Shown one piece after another: positions 18,201 to 27,070 of a stretch of DNA of 64,000 bases. Under the pieces are notes generated by a model, which ran no database searches, was not told where the DNA came from, and was given only the letters and a program-made list of their open reading frames with translations. The translations under genes were made by a program, and so were the position numbers. The stretch is from 2-02-FULL-55-14 sp964534125 (lineage in GTDB: Bacteria > Bacteroidota > Ignavibacteria > UBA10030). The stretch spans positions 124,001 through 188,000 of the forward strand of contig CAZHOJ010000002.1 of the NCBI GenBank assembly GCA_964534125.1. Direction: 5' to 3'. The number at the start of each line of letters is the position of its first letter. Position 1 is the stretch's first letter.

Positions 18201-18439
18201 TGTTCCCGCTGGCCCTTGGCCTCGGTGAAGGCTCCGAGGTATTGCAGCCGCTTGCCATTGCCACGATCGGTGGACTGACGGTCTCCACCATCGTCTCTCT
18301 TGCTGTCATTCCCCTCGTGTATTCGGTCCTGCATGCTCTGCGGGACAGGATCCTCGTCCCTCGGGCGGAAAAGGAGAAGGCACGGAGGCGTGAAGGCGCG
18401 ATCCTGGAGGGGGATACAGTGGCGCGGGAGAACGACTGA
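15233..18439 (+). CDS. RND efflux pump inner-membrane subunit (AcrB/HAE1 class)
   Basis: About 1068 aa with the two-fold repeated RND layout: helix 1 near residues 20-40, a large porter domain, helices 2-6, and then the same again. The TM4 proton-relay motif reads GIGMLVDNSIVMLENI (one Asp, where AcrB has two), and the TM10 counterpart is GIVVNNSIVLVEYI. C-terminal GPLRLRPIVMTTLTTVVGM is also diagnostic. It exports drugs, solvents or lipids by proton antiport, working with the preceding lipoprotein adaptor. ATG 15233 has GGAG at 15223-15226. Its substrate cannot be inferred. A terminator follows. Confidence 0.95.
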   Translation: MLPVNEKRTISDWSIRNPIGTMMLSLVIVVLGSYFLSTLQVDLLPRLIYPQIRVGVTNRGVDPLVMEETVTRLVESRLATTEDAIRVESSTTEGRSSVTLSFDYGKDIDLALRDASTKLDQARAGLPREVDPPTIWKMDPSQIPIFELAVSSPSTDLVRLRKWVQEELSNYFMTVPGVASVDVAGGLEREVQVVIDQKRLQGYGLAVTEVLSAIRDANIDQTGGRVTSGRREYLSRTEGKFASIDELREVPIQVRSGAGMQKIKLGDIAQVIDGHREQRVFVRLNDVPSVKVSIQKQPNANTVDVNDGIRKKMAFLQEANIIPAGVSLTVVNDQSYYITNSINSVMSAAMIGGVLAVIVVALFLGSWRRTLIIAVSIPIAILGTFIMMGFGDLTLNIISLGGLALGIGMLVDNSIVMLENITRHQKEHPNPVEAAHYGSNEVISALVASTSTNLASVLPFLLIVGLAALFFNELILTISFAIIASLLVAATLVPSLSAQLFRYEQTHRSEKNRLFAMADEAIRRFTERYRSWLEVLIRRRGIVLAVVMAVFMLSLFGYQYLGTEFLPYMDDGKIRVRVTMPPQSSVQETEEVTRRLEEIVRTMPAVESMFTTSGGYIFGRGTAEFSNRSGIDVQLVPLEERPVTSNDWIADVRMKIAAAQIPEARIMVTKTQIRGIRTSSGESDVSIKVQGRDLDVLAGLANDVMARVRNVDGLSNIEKSLEEAKPELRIRVDRERAAELGISIRDIGETVRTAIDGTIASRYTEGDREYDIRVLLARSEVSSLRDVENLIIYPRVGPPTMLRSVAQVREGIGPVTITRENQNRIVDVTADASGTDRSIGEIMMDVRAGLDALPLPDGYAIIYGGQEETIEENNRNLIVIITLAIFLVYVVMAVQYESLLNPFVILATIPLSLVGVIASLLLTGTAVGATVMLGVILLAGIVVNNSIVLVEYIEILRREKGMPVQEAILAAGPLRLRPIVMTTLTTVVGMFPLALGLGEGSEVLQPLAIATIGGLTVSTIVSLAVIPLVYSVLHALRDRILVPRAEKEKARRREGAILEGDTVAREND

Positions 18440-18462
18440 CATTCTGTTCGTCCAGCATTCAG

Positions 18463-18492
18463 GGGGCGGTCATCCGCCCCTTTCTTTTTTTT
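18463..18492 (+). terminator. Rho-independent terminator closing the sigma/efflux operon
   Basis: Perfect seven-base stem GGGGCGG/CCGCCCC with a TCAT loop, followed by a T-rich run (TTTCTTTTTTTT). Confidence 0.92.
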
Positions 18493-18539
18493 GTCAACAG
18501 GTTCGTATCTTCTGTGACGACACTCCAAGGATAAGACCG

Positions 18540-20087
18540 ATGCCAAAGGACAGACAGCGACTCCTCGACGACCGCCGGAAGCAGGCCATGCTCGGTGGCG
18601 GTGAAAAGCGTATCGAAGCACAGCATGCGAAAGGAAAGCTTACTGCCCGCGAAAGGCTCGAGCTGCTCCTCGATCCGGGTTCCTTCGAGGAGATAGGGAT
18701 GTTCGTTCAGCACCGGAGCACAGACTTTGGGCTCGCAGAGCAGAAGGTTTTGGGGGATGGGGTCGTGACCGGGTACGGGGAGATCAACGGTCGGAAGGTC
18801 GCGGTCTACAGTCAGGACTTCACGGTCTTCGGTGGCTCGTTGTCGGAGGCGCATGCTGAAAAGATCTGCAGGATGCTTGACCATGCCGTGAAGCTGGGCA
18901 TCCCTGTCATCGGCCTGAACGATTCGGGAGGGGCGCGCATCCAGGAAGGGGTCGTCAGCCTCGGCGGATATGCCGATATCTTTCTCCGCAACACGCTCGC
19001 CTCGGGCGTTGTGCCGCAGATCTCTGCTGTGCTCGGGCCGTGTGCGGGAGGTGCCGTCTATTCTCCGGCTATCACGGACTTCATCTTCATGGTCAGAGGT
19101 TCGAGCTACATGTTCGTGACGGGTCCGAACGTGGTCAGGACTGTCACGCATGAGGAGGTGTCTTTCGAGGACCTTGGAGGAGCGGATACGCACGCGTCGA
19201 GGAGCGGAGTGGCACATGCGGCGTTCGACGATGAGGTGTCATGTATTCAGGCGATACGGCATCTCATGGGATATCTGCCACAGAACAATGTGGATGACCC
19301 TCCGGCGATCGTTCCTGAGGACGATCCGGATAGGGAGGATGCGATGCTGGACGATCTGGTACCCGACAATCCGGGAAAACCGTATGATATCAAACGGGTG
19401 ATCGATACGGTCGTGGACCGTGATTCTTTCTTCGAGATCCATGCACAATACGCTGAGAACATTGTGGTCGGATTCGCGCGCATGAACGGACGTCCCGTCG
19501 GGATCATTGCCAACCAACCCGCAGTGCTGGCAGGTGTCCTCGACATAAGCTCCTCCGTCAAAGGTGCACGGTTCGTGCGGTTCTGCGATGCGTTCAACGT
19601 GCCGCTCGTGATCTTCGAGGATGTTCCGGGTTTCCTTCCCGGGACAGAGCAGGAATGGGGCGGCATCATCAAACATGGAGCGAAGCTCCTCTATGCATTC
19701 TCCGAGGCGACGGTTCCGCGGGTCACAGTCATAACGCGCAAGGCATACGGAGGCGCCTACGATGTCATGAACTCCAAGCACATCCGGGGAGACATGAACT
19801 TCGCCTGGCCGACCGCTGAGATCGCTGTGATGGGTCCGAAAGGTGCAGTAGAGATCATATTCAAGAAGGAGATCGAGAAGGCCGGCAACAAAACGGAAGC
19901 GACAGAGAAAAAGGTGGAAGAATACAGGGAGAAATTTGCGAATCCGTACGTGGCAGCCGAACGCGGATATATCGACGAAGTCATCCACCCCCGCGAGACA
20001 CGCAAGAAGCTCATCCGTGCTCTCGATTTCCTGAAGACGAAGGTTGATTCGAACCCGAAAAAGAAACACGGCAACATCCCCCTCTGA
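18540..20087 (+). CDS. Acyl-CoA carboxylase carboxyltransferase (propionyl-CoA carboxylase beta type)
   Basis: 515 aa, the normal length of PccB/MmdA-type subunits. The two crotonase-like halves show the N-terminal KGKLTARERLELLLDPGSFEE segment, the first oxyanion region GGARIQEGVVSLGGYADIF, and the C-terminal GFLPGTEQEWGGIIKHGAKLLYAF with KAYGGAYDVMNSK. It moves carboxylate from biotin to propionyl-CoA (or a related acyl-CoA), producing methylmalonyl-CoA. No biotin carrier or biotin carboxylase gene is adjacent, so its partners must be elsewhere. ATG 18540 starts MPKDRQRLLDDRR. It could equally be the transcarboxylase or decarboxylase subunit of the same family. Confidence 0.92.
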   Translation: MPKDRQRLLDDRRKQAMLGGGEKRIEAQHAKGKLTARERLELLLDPGSFEEIGMFVQHRSTDFGLAEQKVLGDGVVTGYGEINGRKVAVYSQDFTVFGGSLSEAHAEKICRMLDHAVKLGIPVIGLNDSGGARIQEGVVSLGGYADIFLRNTLASGVVPQISAVLGPCAGGAVYSPAITDFIFMVRGSSYMFVTGPNVVRTVTHEEVSFEDLGGADTHASRSGVAHAAFDDEVSCIQAIRHLMGYLPQNNVDDPPAIVPEDDPDREDAMLDDLVPDNPGKPYDIKRVIDTVVDRDSFFEIHAQYAENIVVGFARMNGRPVGIIANQPAVLAGVLDISSSVKGARFVRFCDAFNVPLVIFEDVPGFLPGTEQEWGGIIKHGAKLLYAFSEATVPRVTVITRKAYGGAYDVMNSKHIRGDMNFAWPTAEIAVMGPKGAVEIIFKKEIEKAGNKTEATEKKVEEYREKFANPYVAAERGYIDEVIHPRETRKKLIRALDFLKTKVDSNPKKKHGNIPL

Positions 20088-20120
20088 CCGAAGAACCTGA
20101 CGACTTCCGTCCCCAACCGC

Positions 20121-20152
20121 TTGCTTATCCAGCATGTTAGCGGTACCTTTTG
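20121..20152 (+). promoter_or_regulatory. Candidate promoter for the LysM transglycosylase gene
   Basis: TTGCTT, 17-base spacer, TACCTTTTG. This fits the TTG-N20-TAnnTTTG pattern seen elsewhere in the window and lies 31 bases before the TTG start at 20184. Confidence 0.5.
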
Positions 20153-20183
20153 ACTACTCCGTTTAGATGGTGACTGTAAGACA

Positions 20184-22670
20184 TTGAAAAACAACATTCT
20201 CCTTTTTGCATTCTTCCTCACGTTGATCGGTTGTTCCTCCTCCGAACAATCAGTCCGTCAGCCTTCGTCCGAATCCAAACAGGTTCGGCCGACCGTTTCG
20301 CCATCGGTCGTGGTCGCTTCGCCAGAAACTGCGACGACTGCTGCTCAGGATTTGCCAGCTCCCGAACCGTCGATCCCGGCTTCGCCCGTAGAACTGACGC
20401 CCGACGAACCGGCCCTGACAGAAGAGATCTCTGACACGACAAATGCCGATGCGCAAGACGTGACTCTCAGCCTTCTGGAGGATGCGCGGCGGGCTTATGT
20501 CTCTGCCATCGAAGCGGAAGAGGCGGGTGACTCTCTGCTGGCAGAAGACCATTTCGAAGCGGCCATCCAGGTGCTCAATGAACTGAGCGAATACCCTGAC
20601 ATAGAGCGGAACACAGATTTTGTCGAGCTGAGCCAATCTGTAGTGCAGGATTATGAAGTCCACATCCAGCGTGCCGATCATCTCAGCGACCACGCATCAG
20701 TTTTCGCGATCCGGGAGAAACTGAGCCTGCTCGTCGAGGAAGAGCCGGCGCTGAACGAAGAAGGCATCCCGATCCATGATATACGAGGAACATCGGTCGA
20801 CCTTTCGTTCAATGAGCATGTCGCGAGGAACATCCGGTTCTTCATGGGCCGCGGAAAAGAATATTTCGAACAATGGCTGCGGCTGTCTGGCAGGTACATG
20901 CCTTTGATGGAGAGGATCTTTGAGGAAGAAGGTGTTCCGAAGGAGTTGACGATCCTCTCGATGCCGGAGAGCGGCCTGCGTCCGCATGCGCGGTCGTGGG
21001 TGGGTGCGGTAGGTCTCTGGCAGTTCATGAAGGGTACGGGAAAGCTCTACGGTCTCAGGACCTCATGGTGGTACGACGAGCGGAGGGATTTTGAGAAATC
21101 AACCCGGGCTGCGGCGAGACACCTGAAGGACCTCTATGCGGAGTTCGGGGACTGGTATCTGGTTCTTGGCGCCTACAATGCCGGTCCGGGACGCATCTTC
21201 CGTGCAGCACGGCGGAGCGGCTCGAATGACTTCTGGGAAATGCGCAGCCACCTGCCACGGCAGACGCGCAACTACATTCCACAGTACGTTGCGGTCACGC
21301 GGATGGTCAAAGAGCCGCATTTGTATGGATTCACAGGGATTCAGCCGGAGCCGGAGCTCTCATACGAAACAGTAACGATAGACGATTGCGTCAGTCTGGA
21401 GGTCCTCGCCGAATGCGCTGGAACAGACGCAGCAACGATGCGAATCTTGAATCCTGAGCTTCTCCAATGGTGCACTCCTCCCGGTGTAACAGGGTACACC
21501 CTCCGGATTCCCTCAGGTTCCCGCGACCAATTCGTCGCCGCCTACAGCAAGATCCCGGACGATCAGAAACGGGACTGGGCTATGCACGTCGTTCGCAAAG
21601 GTGAGACACTTTCCGGCATTGCAAATAGATATGGAGTATCGCTCGGGCTGCTCGCTGAAGTGAACAATATCAGGAATACACACCGCCTGTCGATCGGGAA
21701 TCGCCTTGCCATCCCGATCCCCTCATCGGTGGCCGAAACGATGGAGAAGGTCCCGTTCGGGACGAATGCAGAACATAGAAAAGTGAGCTTCACATCATCG
21801 CGACGGGCTGTGGAGCGGTCAACGCCCAGAGTGCAGGCTCCGAAAGGCAAGACAAAGCTTGTCTACAAGGTGCGGAAAGGGGACACGATCGGGCACATCG
21901 CAGAATGGTACGATGTTCGGGCCAGCGATATCAGGAATTGGAATGGGATCTCCTATGGCAGATACATCTACCCTGGGCAGGATCTCGCTCTGTGGGTGGA
22001 TCCGGGCAAAGCTGCCCTTTACAGCCGTATCTCGGATATGTCTTTTGCCGAGAAACAGTCCATAGCCGGAGAAACCCTCGTTTCCGTCCAGGATCTTCGG
22101 AGCACGAGGACAAGCGCGGGACAGGAAAAAGGTCCCTGGATACAGCATACCATTGCGCGTGGCGAGACGCTCGATAAAATTGCCCGAAAATATGGAGTTT
22201 CGGTATCTGACATCCAGGCCTGGAACAACCTCAGATCGAGCAGGATCAAAGCCGGCGATGTCCTCGAAATTTTTGGCCAGCCTGACGAAAGAACCCGCAT
22301 AATCGGTCCAGTGCGTCCTCCTCAGGAAGGAGGAGGGGCCCCGATCGAGCCACAGCGTACGACTGGCTCGACAGAGCCCATTCATTATGTCCGGAAGGGT
22401 GAGACTCTTTACGAACTTTCCCGCCGGTATGGAGTCGATATTGCTGCGATCCGGCAGGCGAACGGCCTGAGGGATTCCCGACTGTCCATCGGGCAGGAAC
22501 TTCGTATCCCCGCAGGCATCTCCGGATTCCGCGTACACACCGTTCGGTCGGGCGAGACGCTCTGGGCGCTTTCCCGGCAGTACGGAGTCTCCGTCGATGA
22601 CCTCCGCAACATGAACGGGATCTCCGGAACTCTCCAGGTGGGCGAAGAGCTAAGGATCCCTCTCCGCTAG
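20184..22670 (+). CDS. MltD-like lytic transglycosylase lipoprotein with five LysM repeats
   Basis: 828 aa starting at TTG. A lipoprotein signal (KNNILLFAFFLTLIGC) is followed by a long Pro/Glu/Thr-rich linker. The SLT domain (about 245-370) has catalytic E262 in MPESGLRPHARS, then GLWQFMKGTGKLYG and LGAYNAGPGRI. Five LysM modules follow, at about residues 470-515, 555-600, 652-697, 733-776 and 782-826, each with a V-R-K-G-E-T-L-like start. It cleaves peptidoglycan without hydrolysis, leaving 1,6-anhydro ends, from the inner face of the outer membrane. E. coli MltD has two LysM modules, so five is a long version, common in Bacteroidota. Confidence 0.93.
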   Translation: MKNNILLFAFFLTLIGCSSSEQSVRQPSSESKQVRPTVSPSVVVASPETATTAAQDLPAPEPSIPASPVELTPDEPALTEEISDTTNADAQDVTLSLLEDARRAYVSAIEAEEAGDSLLAEDHFEAAIQVLNELSEYPDIERNTDFVELSQSVVQDYEVHIQRADHLSDHASVFAIREKLSLLVEEEPALNEEGIPIHDIRGTSVDLSFNEHVARNIRFFMGRGKEYFEQWLRLSGRYMPLMERIFEEEGVPKELTILSMPESGLRPHARSWVGAVGLWQFMKGTGKLYGLRTSWWYDERRDFEKSTRAAARHLKDLYAEFGDWYLVLGAYNAGPGRIFRAARRSGSNDFWEMRSHLPRQTRNYIPQYVAVTRMVKEPHLYGFTGIQPEPELSYETVTIDDCVSLEVLAECAGTDAATMRILNPELLQWCTPPGVTGYTLRIPSGSRDQFVAAYSKIPDDQKRDWAMHVVRKGETLSGIANRYGVSLGLLAEVNNIRNTHRLSIGNRLAIPIPSSVAETMEKVPFGTNAEHRKVSFTSSRRAVERSTPRVQAPKGKTKLVYKVRKGDTIGHIAEWYDVRASDIRNWNGISYGRYIYPGQDLALWVDPGKAALYSRISDMSFAEKQSIAGETLVSVQDLRSTRTSAGQEKGPWIQHTIARGETLDKIARKYGVSVSDIQAWNNLRSSRIKAGDVLEIFGQPDERTRIIGPVRPPQEGGGAPIEPQRTTGSTEPIHYVRKGETLYELSRRYGVDIAAIRQANGLRDSRLSIGQELRIPAGISGFRVHTVRSGETLWALSRQYGVSVDDLRNMNGISGTLQVGEELRIPLR

Positions 22671-22707
22671 CGACGTCCGTTTTCACCATTTCTTCATACC
22701 GTTCTCC

Positions 22708-22738
22708 TTGCTTTCCCGCGCTTGGATGCGGATATTTG
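22708..22738 (+). promoter_or_regulatory. Candidate promoter for the 22.7-33.7 kb surface-protein genes
   Basis: TTGCTT, 17-base spacer, GATATTTG (seven of eight to TAnnTTTG), 30 bases before ATG 22769. The spacing matches the candidate at 20121-20152. Confidence 0.45.
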
Positions 22739-22768
22739 TACCCCTGTTGAGTGCCACTCTCCCAATTC

Positions 22769-24901
22769 ATGCACAGAACAACATCCCTACTTCTGCTGGT
22801 TCTCATACCCGCACTCGGCGTTGCCCAGCAATATGGTGAGAAGGCCCAAAAAGCTACCTCGATCGGCCGTATAGGACTGACGGTCACCAACATTGGCGTG
22901 GTCGGCAACTCGTTCCGTGGGCCTTTTGTGGAGGGAGAGCCTTCCATGGAGTTTCCCATCGGCTCGGGTATCGAGCATCTGTTCGATGGCGGTCTTTGGA
23001 TAGGGGCGACGGTTCGGGGAGAGCAGCTCGTCTCGACCGGGGCTGCCGGGGACGATGCGAACGGCTACGATCCCGGAAATGCGGGATATGAGTACACCTT
23101 CCTGAAGCCCATCACTGAACGATCTTCACTGTTCGACGCGACCTTCTACGATCCGCGCGCCGTCAGTCACCAGGATTTTGTGACGGCGTACACCGACAGT
23201 CTCACCATCATCCCTAACTCAAGCGTCACGATCATCGACCATACGAAACCGCTCTATGCGGTGGTCGAGCAGGAATCGTACGCCTGGAACTTCCCGTTCG
23301 CCGATTTCTTCGTCATCATAAACTTCCGCATCACCAACAGAAGTATCGACGCGTGGCAGAAGGTCTATCTTGGCTATTGGGTGGACTTCGTTGTGCGGAA
23401 CATCAAGGTCGTTGCACCGCGAGGTACGGACTTCTTCTCGCACGGCGCGAACGGCATGATCGATTCTCTCGACCTGATCTACACGTATAACTATGATGCC
23501 GACATCGGATTTGCAGACAATTATGCCGGGATGGCAGTTCTGGGAGGTGATTGGCGCGGAGCGTTGCTGAAGCCAGGTGCATTCTCCTCGTGGCCGCAGA
23601 CACTGCGGTCGATGTATGCGGGCGCAGATACCATAGGGCCGCAGGTGCGCTACCAGTTCTGGGGATTCCGTTCGACGGAACTTGAGACGGGATCGCCCCG
23701 CAACGACGCGGAACGCTATGGGAAGATGTCAACATCCATCAAGCGGGATCTCATCGATCCGCCCGGAGGTATCCGGACCAGCGCTGGCAACAGACTGAGT
23801 CTCATCTCCTTCGGTCCGATCCCGGAGGTCCAGCCCGGAGAGACCATCGATTTTGTGCTCGGCTTTGTGGCAGCGCCCTTCGCGGAGCCCCGCCCGGTCG
23901 GTGCATCGATAGACACGGCCAAGGAAGCGCGACTGCGGGGTGGACTTGCAGAGAACACCGGATGGGCACTTCGGGCGTACAATGGCGAGGACCGGAACGG
24001 CAACGGTGTCCTGGACCAGGGTGAGGACTCGAACGAGAACGGCGTTCTCGACCGCTTCAGGCTTCCGGAACCTCCGTTGCCGCCTCGCGTCAAGGTCGTG
24101 GCTGGCAATGGTTCTGCGTCGATCTTTTGGGACAGAAGATCGGAAAATTCGGTCGATCCCATCACGAGCCTGCGGGATTTTGAGGGCTACAGGATCTATA
24201 AGACCAACGCTCGCGCCGACCTGCGGATCGGTGCTGACCTGATCTCCGACCTGAAGCTGGTTGCAGAGATCGACTCTGCGGGGAACGGGATAGGGACAGA
24301 CGTGGGTTTCGTGTCGCGGGGCAATTTCCAGGTCCTGACCACCCCTGTGCAGTTTGAGGGGGATTCAACGCTTTATTGGTATCGCTATGACATGGATGGC
24401 CTGCTGAACGGATGGCAATACGCGGTGACTGTGACGGCATTCGACGAAGGGAATGCAGAGCAGAAGCTCGATCCGCTCGAATCAAGCCGGTTCCAGAACG
24501 CAACATGGGCCATCCCGGGGACGACCCCGAACGACGACTTCTCGCGTGGTGAGGTGTTCACATACCCGAACCCATACTATGTGAGGGCAGGGTGGGATGG
24601 GACGGCTGAGCGGGACAAGAAGCTGATCTTTGCGAACCTTCCGGCGGAATGCGAGATCCGTATCTATACTCTTGCGGGCGAGGTGGTGGATATTATCCAC
24701 CATGATGCATCCGTGAACAGCGATGAGATCCGATGGTTCACGACCTTCGGCAGTTCATCCAGAGTATTCTCCGGCGGGGAGCACGCCTGGGACCTTATCT
24801 CACGGAAGGACCAGCGGCTCGCGACCGGATTGTACCTGTTCGCTGTGAAGGATAAGCGCTCCGGCGCAGTTCAGCGCGGCAAATTTGCGATCATTCGATA
24901 A
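22769..24901 (+). CDS. Large secreted protein with C-terminal T9SS-type domain
   Basis: 710 aa. A signal peptide (HRTTSLLLLVLIPALGVAQ) is followed by a long N-terminal region with motifs such as TNIGVVGNSFR and GGLWIGATVRG. A short Asp/Asn-rich linker DRNGNGVLDQGEDSNENG resembles a calcium-binding loop. A fibronectin-III-like segment comes next (about 440-590), then a C-terminal sorting-like module (FTYPNPYYVRAG, RIYTLAGEVVD, GLYLFAVKD). It shares this order with the 1268-aa protein at 42453-46259, so the two are paralogues. Family members sit beside TonB receptors and PorV proteins in this phylum. The molecular function is unknown. ATG 22769 is preferred over GTG 22751 because it shortens the N-region. 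Confidence 0.75.
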   Translation: MHRTTSLLLLVLIPALGVAQQYGEKAQKATSIGRIGLTVTNIGVVGNSFRGPFVEGEPSMEFPIGSGIEHLFDGGLWIGATVRGEQLVSTGAAGDDANGYDPGNAGYEYTFLKPITERSSLFDATFYDPRAVSHQDFVTAYTDSLTIIPNSSVTIIDHTKPLYAVVEQESYAWNFPFADFFVIINFRITNRSIDAWQKVYLGYWVDFVVRNIKVVAPRGTDFFSHGANGMIDSLDLIYTYNYDADIGFADNYAGMAVLGGDWRGALLKPGAFSSWPQTLRSMYAGADTIGPQVRYQFWGFRSTELETGSPRNDAERYGKMSTSIKRDLIDPPGGIRTSAGNRLSLISFGPIPEVQPGETIDFVLGFVAAPFAEPRPVGASIDTAKEARLRGGLAENTGWALRAYNGEDRNGNGVLDQGEDSNENGVLDRFRLPEPPLPPRVKVVAGNGSASIFWDRRSENSVDPITSLRDFEGYRIYKTNARADLRIGADLISDLKLVAEIDSAGNGIGTDVGFVSRGNFQVLTTPVQFEGDSTLYWYRYDMDGLLNGWQYAVTVTAFDEGNAEQKLDPLESSRFQNATWAIPGTTPNDDFSRGEVFTYPNPYYVRAGWDGTAERDKKLIFANLPAECEIRIYTLAGEVVDIIHHDASVNSDEIRWFTTFGSSSRVFSGGEHAWDLISRKDQRLATGLYLFAVKDKRSGAVQRGKFAIIR

Positions 24902-24942
24902 TTGACATATTCATTCTCACACTGTTGCAGAAGGAGGAAGGC

Positions 24943-27018
24943 ATGAGACGTTTCATGACCATTCTGTTTTCTCTCGCGCTCGTCGCGGTACTTGGCAGCG
25001 CGCAGGATTACCAGCATGTTACGATCAGGGAGGTCCAGGCTCTCCCGGATAGCATATTGAACGCACCCGTACCCAACACGGACTCGCCTCATCTCGGGGA
25101 CACGTTATGGGTCAGGGGCGTTGTTGCGACAGCTCCGCGGCTGGTGGACGGGTCCGCGTTGTGGTACACCGGGGACAGGTGGCGGCTCGTCCTCAAGGAT
25201 CCGACCGAGACTGAGTTCAATCATATCACCGTCGTGGCGTCTGACACGGCGTACTTCAATACGGTCGGGATCGACCAGTTGTTCGTCGGCGATTCCGTCG
25301 AGATACTTGGCGTCATCACCGAATACCGGACCCTGACGCAGCTTGAAGTGCTTAGGGCCGACACCGTCCTGAAGCTCCATGGCGTGTCGACGCATGTCCC
25401 TGTCCCTGAAACGCGCCCGCTGGCAGATTTCTCCAACGGCACGGCATCGATCTTCAATCCTGCCGAGAAACTCGAAAGTGCGTTCATACGGTTCGAGAAT
25501 CTTACCGTCATCAGCATCAACGGTGCAGAGTTCACCGTCGCGGATGCGCAGGGGAATGTCATTATCGTCGACGATCAATCGAACGTGATCTACACGAATC
25601 CGGCGGCACCGCCGCTGTATTCCTCCATCGATTGGGTGCAGGGCTACATGTTCACGAACGGTCTGCTGAACTGGACCATCAGCCCGAGAGACACCAACGA
25701 CTATCATATCGGCCCTGTTACACGCCCGATCTTCGAGGACACTCAGTATTCCCCCGAGAGGCCCGGATCGACAGATGCGATCACGATCTCGTCGAAGGTG
25801 TACGATACTGACGGGACCATTTCCTGGGTCGAGCTGCACTATTCAGTGAATGATGTCGTGCAGCCCACAGTCTCCATGGTCGCAGGCGCCAATTCGATCT
25901 GGTCCGCAACGATCCCTGCCCTTGGCGTGGACAGTGCAGTCATCAGGTACTATCTGCTCGCCCAGGACAATGACACGAAGTTGACGTCTGATCCGTCCGA
26001 TACGACCCGTGCGCGGGGATTCTTCTTCGTGCTCAACCGGGATCCGCGGATATTCGAGATCCAGTACAACCCGTATGGAGGGGCCTCGAGCTATCTCGGA
26101 GACACGGTGACGGTCACAGGCGTTGCCACAGCAGACAGGCGCGATTTCGGCCAGGTAGTTATCCAGGACGGAGCTGGAAAGTGGAGGGGGATCATCGTTC
26201 TGTCCAGCGCAGATTCTGTGGTGCGCCGGGGGGACAATGTGACAGTGACCGGTGTCGTCGAGGAAAACTTCAGTCTGACAATCCTGAATGATGCGACGAT
26301 CACCGTGAACAGCTCCGGCAACACACTGCCGACGCCGAGTTTCGTCTTCACGGGCGGAGTTCGTACGGGTGCAGCCGACGCAGAGTCCTATGAATCCGTC
26401 CTGATCCAGGTCGCGAATGTCTATATCGTTGACACGAATCCGGACCGGGTAAGCAACTCGAACTTCGGCGAATTCAGCGTTTCCGAGGTCATTACAGACC
26501 CGGCTGGGCTCCGCATCAAGCTTTCGAGCACGTCGTCGTCGAGCCAGGACCGGTCGAACATTCAGTTCACGAACAGGGATGCGGTCGGGAAGATCCCGGT
26601 GTACCAGCGTGATCGGTTCGGAACGATCAAGGGGATCCTGAACTTTGCGTTCAGTCAGTTCAAGGTCCTTCCCCGGGATTCGATGGATTTCCTCGGGTAT
26701 CAGAATATCTTCACATCCGTCGAGCCCCTCGATGGATCAGTGCCCGGGGAATATCGCCTCTCGCAGAACTACCCGAATCCGTTCAATCCGTCCACGGTCA
26801 TCGAGTATGCCATCGGCAGACAGGAACATGTCGTGCTGAACGTCTACAACATGCTCGGACAGCTCGTCGGGACGGCCGTGAACGGTATACAGCCTGCAGG
26901 TTCGTACAAGGTGACCCTCGGCGCGGACTTCTTTGCGAATCTCTCAACGGGGATGTACGTCTATAAGATCCAGGCAGGGGACTTCGCAGCAACGAAGAAG
27001 TTCCTGCTCATCCGCTGA
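24943..27018 (+). CDS. T9SS cargo protein with OB-fold-like domains
   Basis: 691 aa starting at ATG 24943 behind AAGGAGG (24931-24937), one of the best SD sequences in the window. After the signal peptide (RRFMTILFSLALVAVLGSAQ) come two regions with an OB-fold-like pattern (LGDTLWVRGVVAT near residue 50 and LGDTVTVTGVATADRR near 390). Between them lies an immunoglobulin-like segment. The end is a clear T9SS type A sorting domain: SQNYPNPFNPSTVIEYAI, VLNVYNMLGQLV, GMYVYKIQAGDF. It is predicted to be exported across the outer membrane and anchored or released. Substrate and activity are unknown. Confidence 0.8.
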   Translation: MRRFMTILFSLALVAVLGSAQDYQHVTIREVQALPDSILNAPVPNTDSPHLGDTLWVRGVVATAPRLVDGSALWYTGDRWRLVLKDPTETEFNHITVVASDTAYFNTVGIDQLFVGDSVEILGVITEYRTLTQLEVLRADTVLKLHGVSTHVPVPETRPLADFSNGTASIFNPAEKLESAFIRFENLTVISINGAEFTVADAQGNVIIVDDQSNVIYTNPAAPPLYSSIDWVQGYMFTNGLLNWTISPRDTNDYHIGPVTRPIFEDTQYSPERPGSTDAITISSKVYDTDGTISWVELHYSVNDVVQPTVSMVAGANSIWSATIPALGVDSAVIRYYLLAQDNDTKLTSDPSDTTRARGFFFVLNRDPRIFEIQYNPYGGASSYLGDTVTVTGVATADRRDFGQVVIQDGAGKWRGIIVLSSADSVVRRGDNVTVTGVVEENFSLTILNDATITVNSSGNTLPTPSFVFTGGVRTGAADAESYESVLIQVANVYIVDTNPDRVSNSNFGEFSVSEVITDPAGLRIKLSSTSSSSQDRSNIQFTNRDAVGKIPVYQRDRFGTIKGILNFAFSQFKVLPRDSMDFLGYQNIFTSVEPLDGSVPGEYRLSQNYPNPFNPSTVIEYAIGRQEHVVLNVYNMLGQLVGTAVNGIQPAGSYKVTLGADFFANLSTGMYVYKIQAGDFAATKKFLLIR

Positions 27019-27040
27019 TCGACAAAATAAGGAGGACCAT

Positions 27041-27070
27041 CCGTGTGCCCGGCACGTGCCGGGTACACGG
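27041..27070. repeat. 30-bp near-perfect palindrome at a translation start
   Basis: The dyad has 14 of 15 matching pairs. The remaining pair is G/T and would form a G-U wobble in RNA. Its core is CCCGGCACGTGCCGGG (27048-27063). It covers the GTG at 27043 and lies just after GGAGG (27031-27035). Confidence 0.85.

Noticed and set aside
24903..24930. TTGACA as a promoter for the T9SS cargo at 24943
   Set aside because: No -10 or TAnnTTTG element lies at a suitable distance before the SD.
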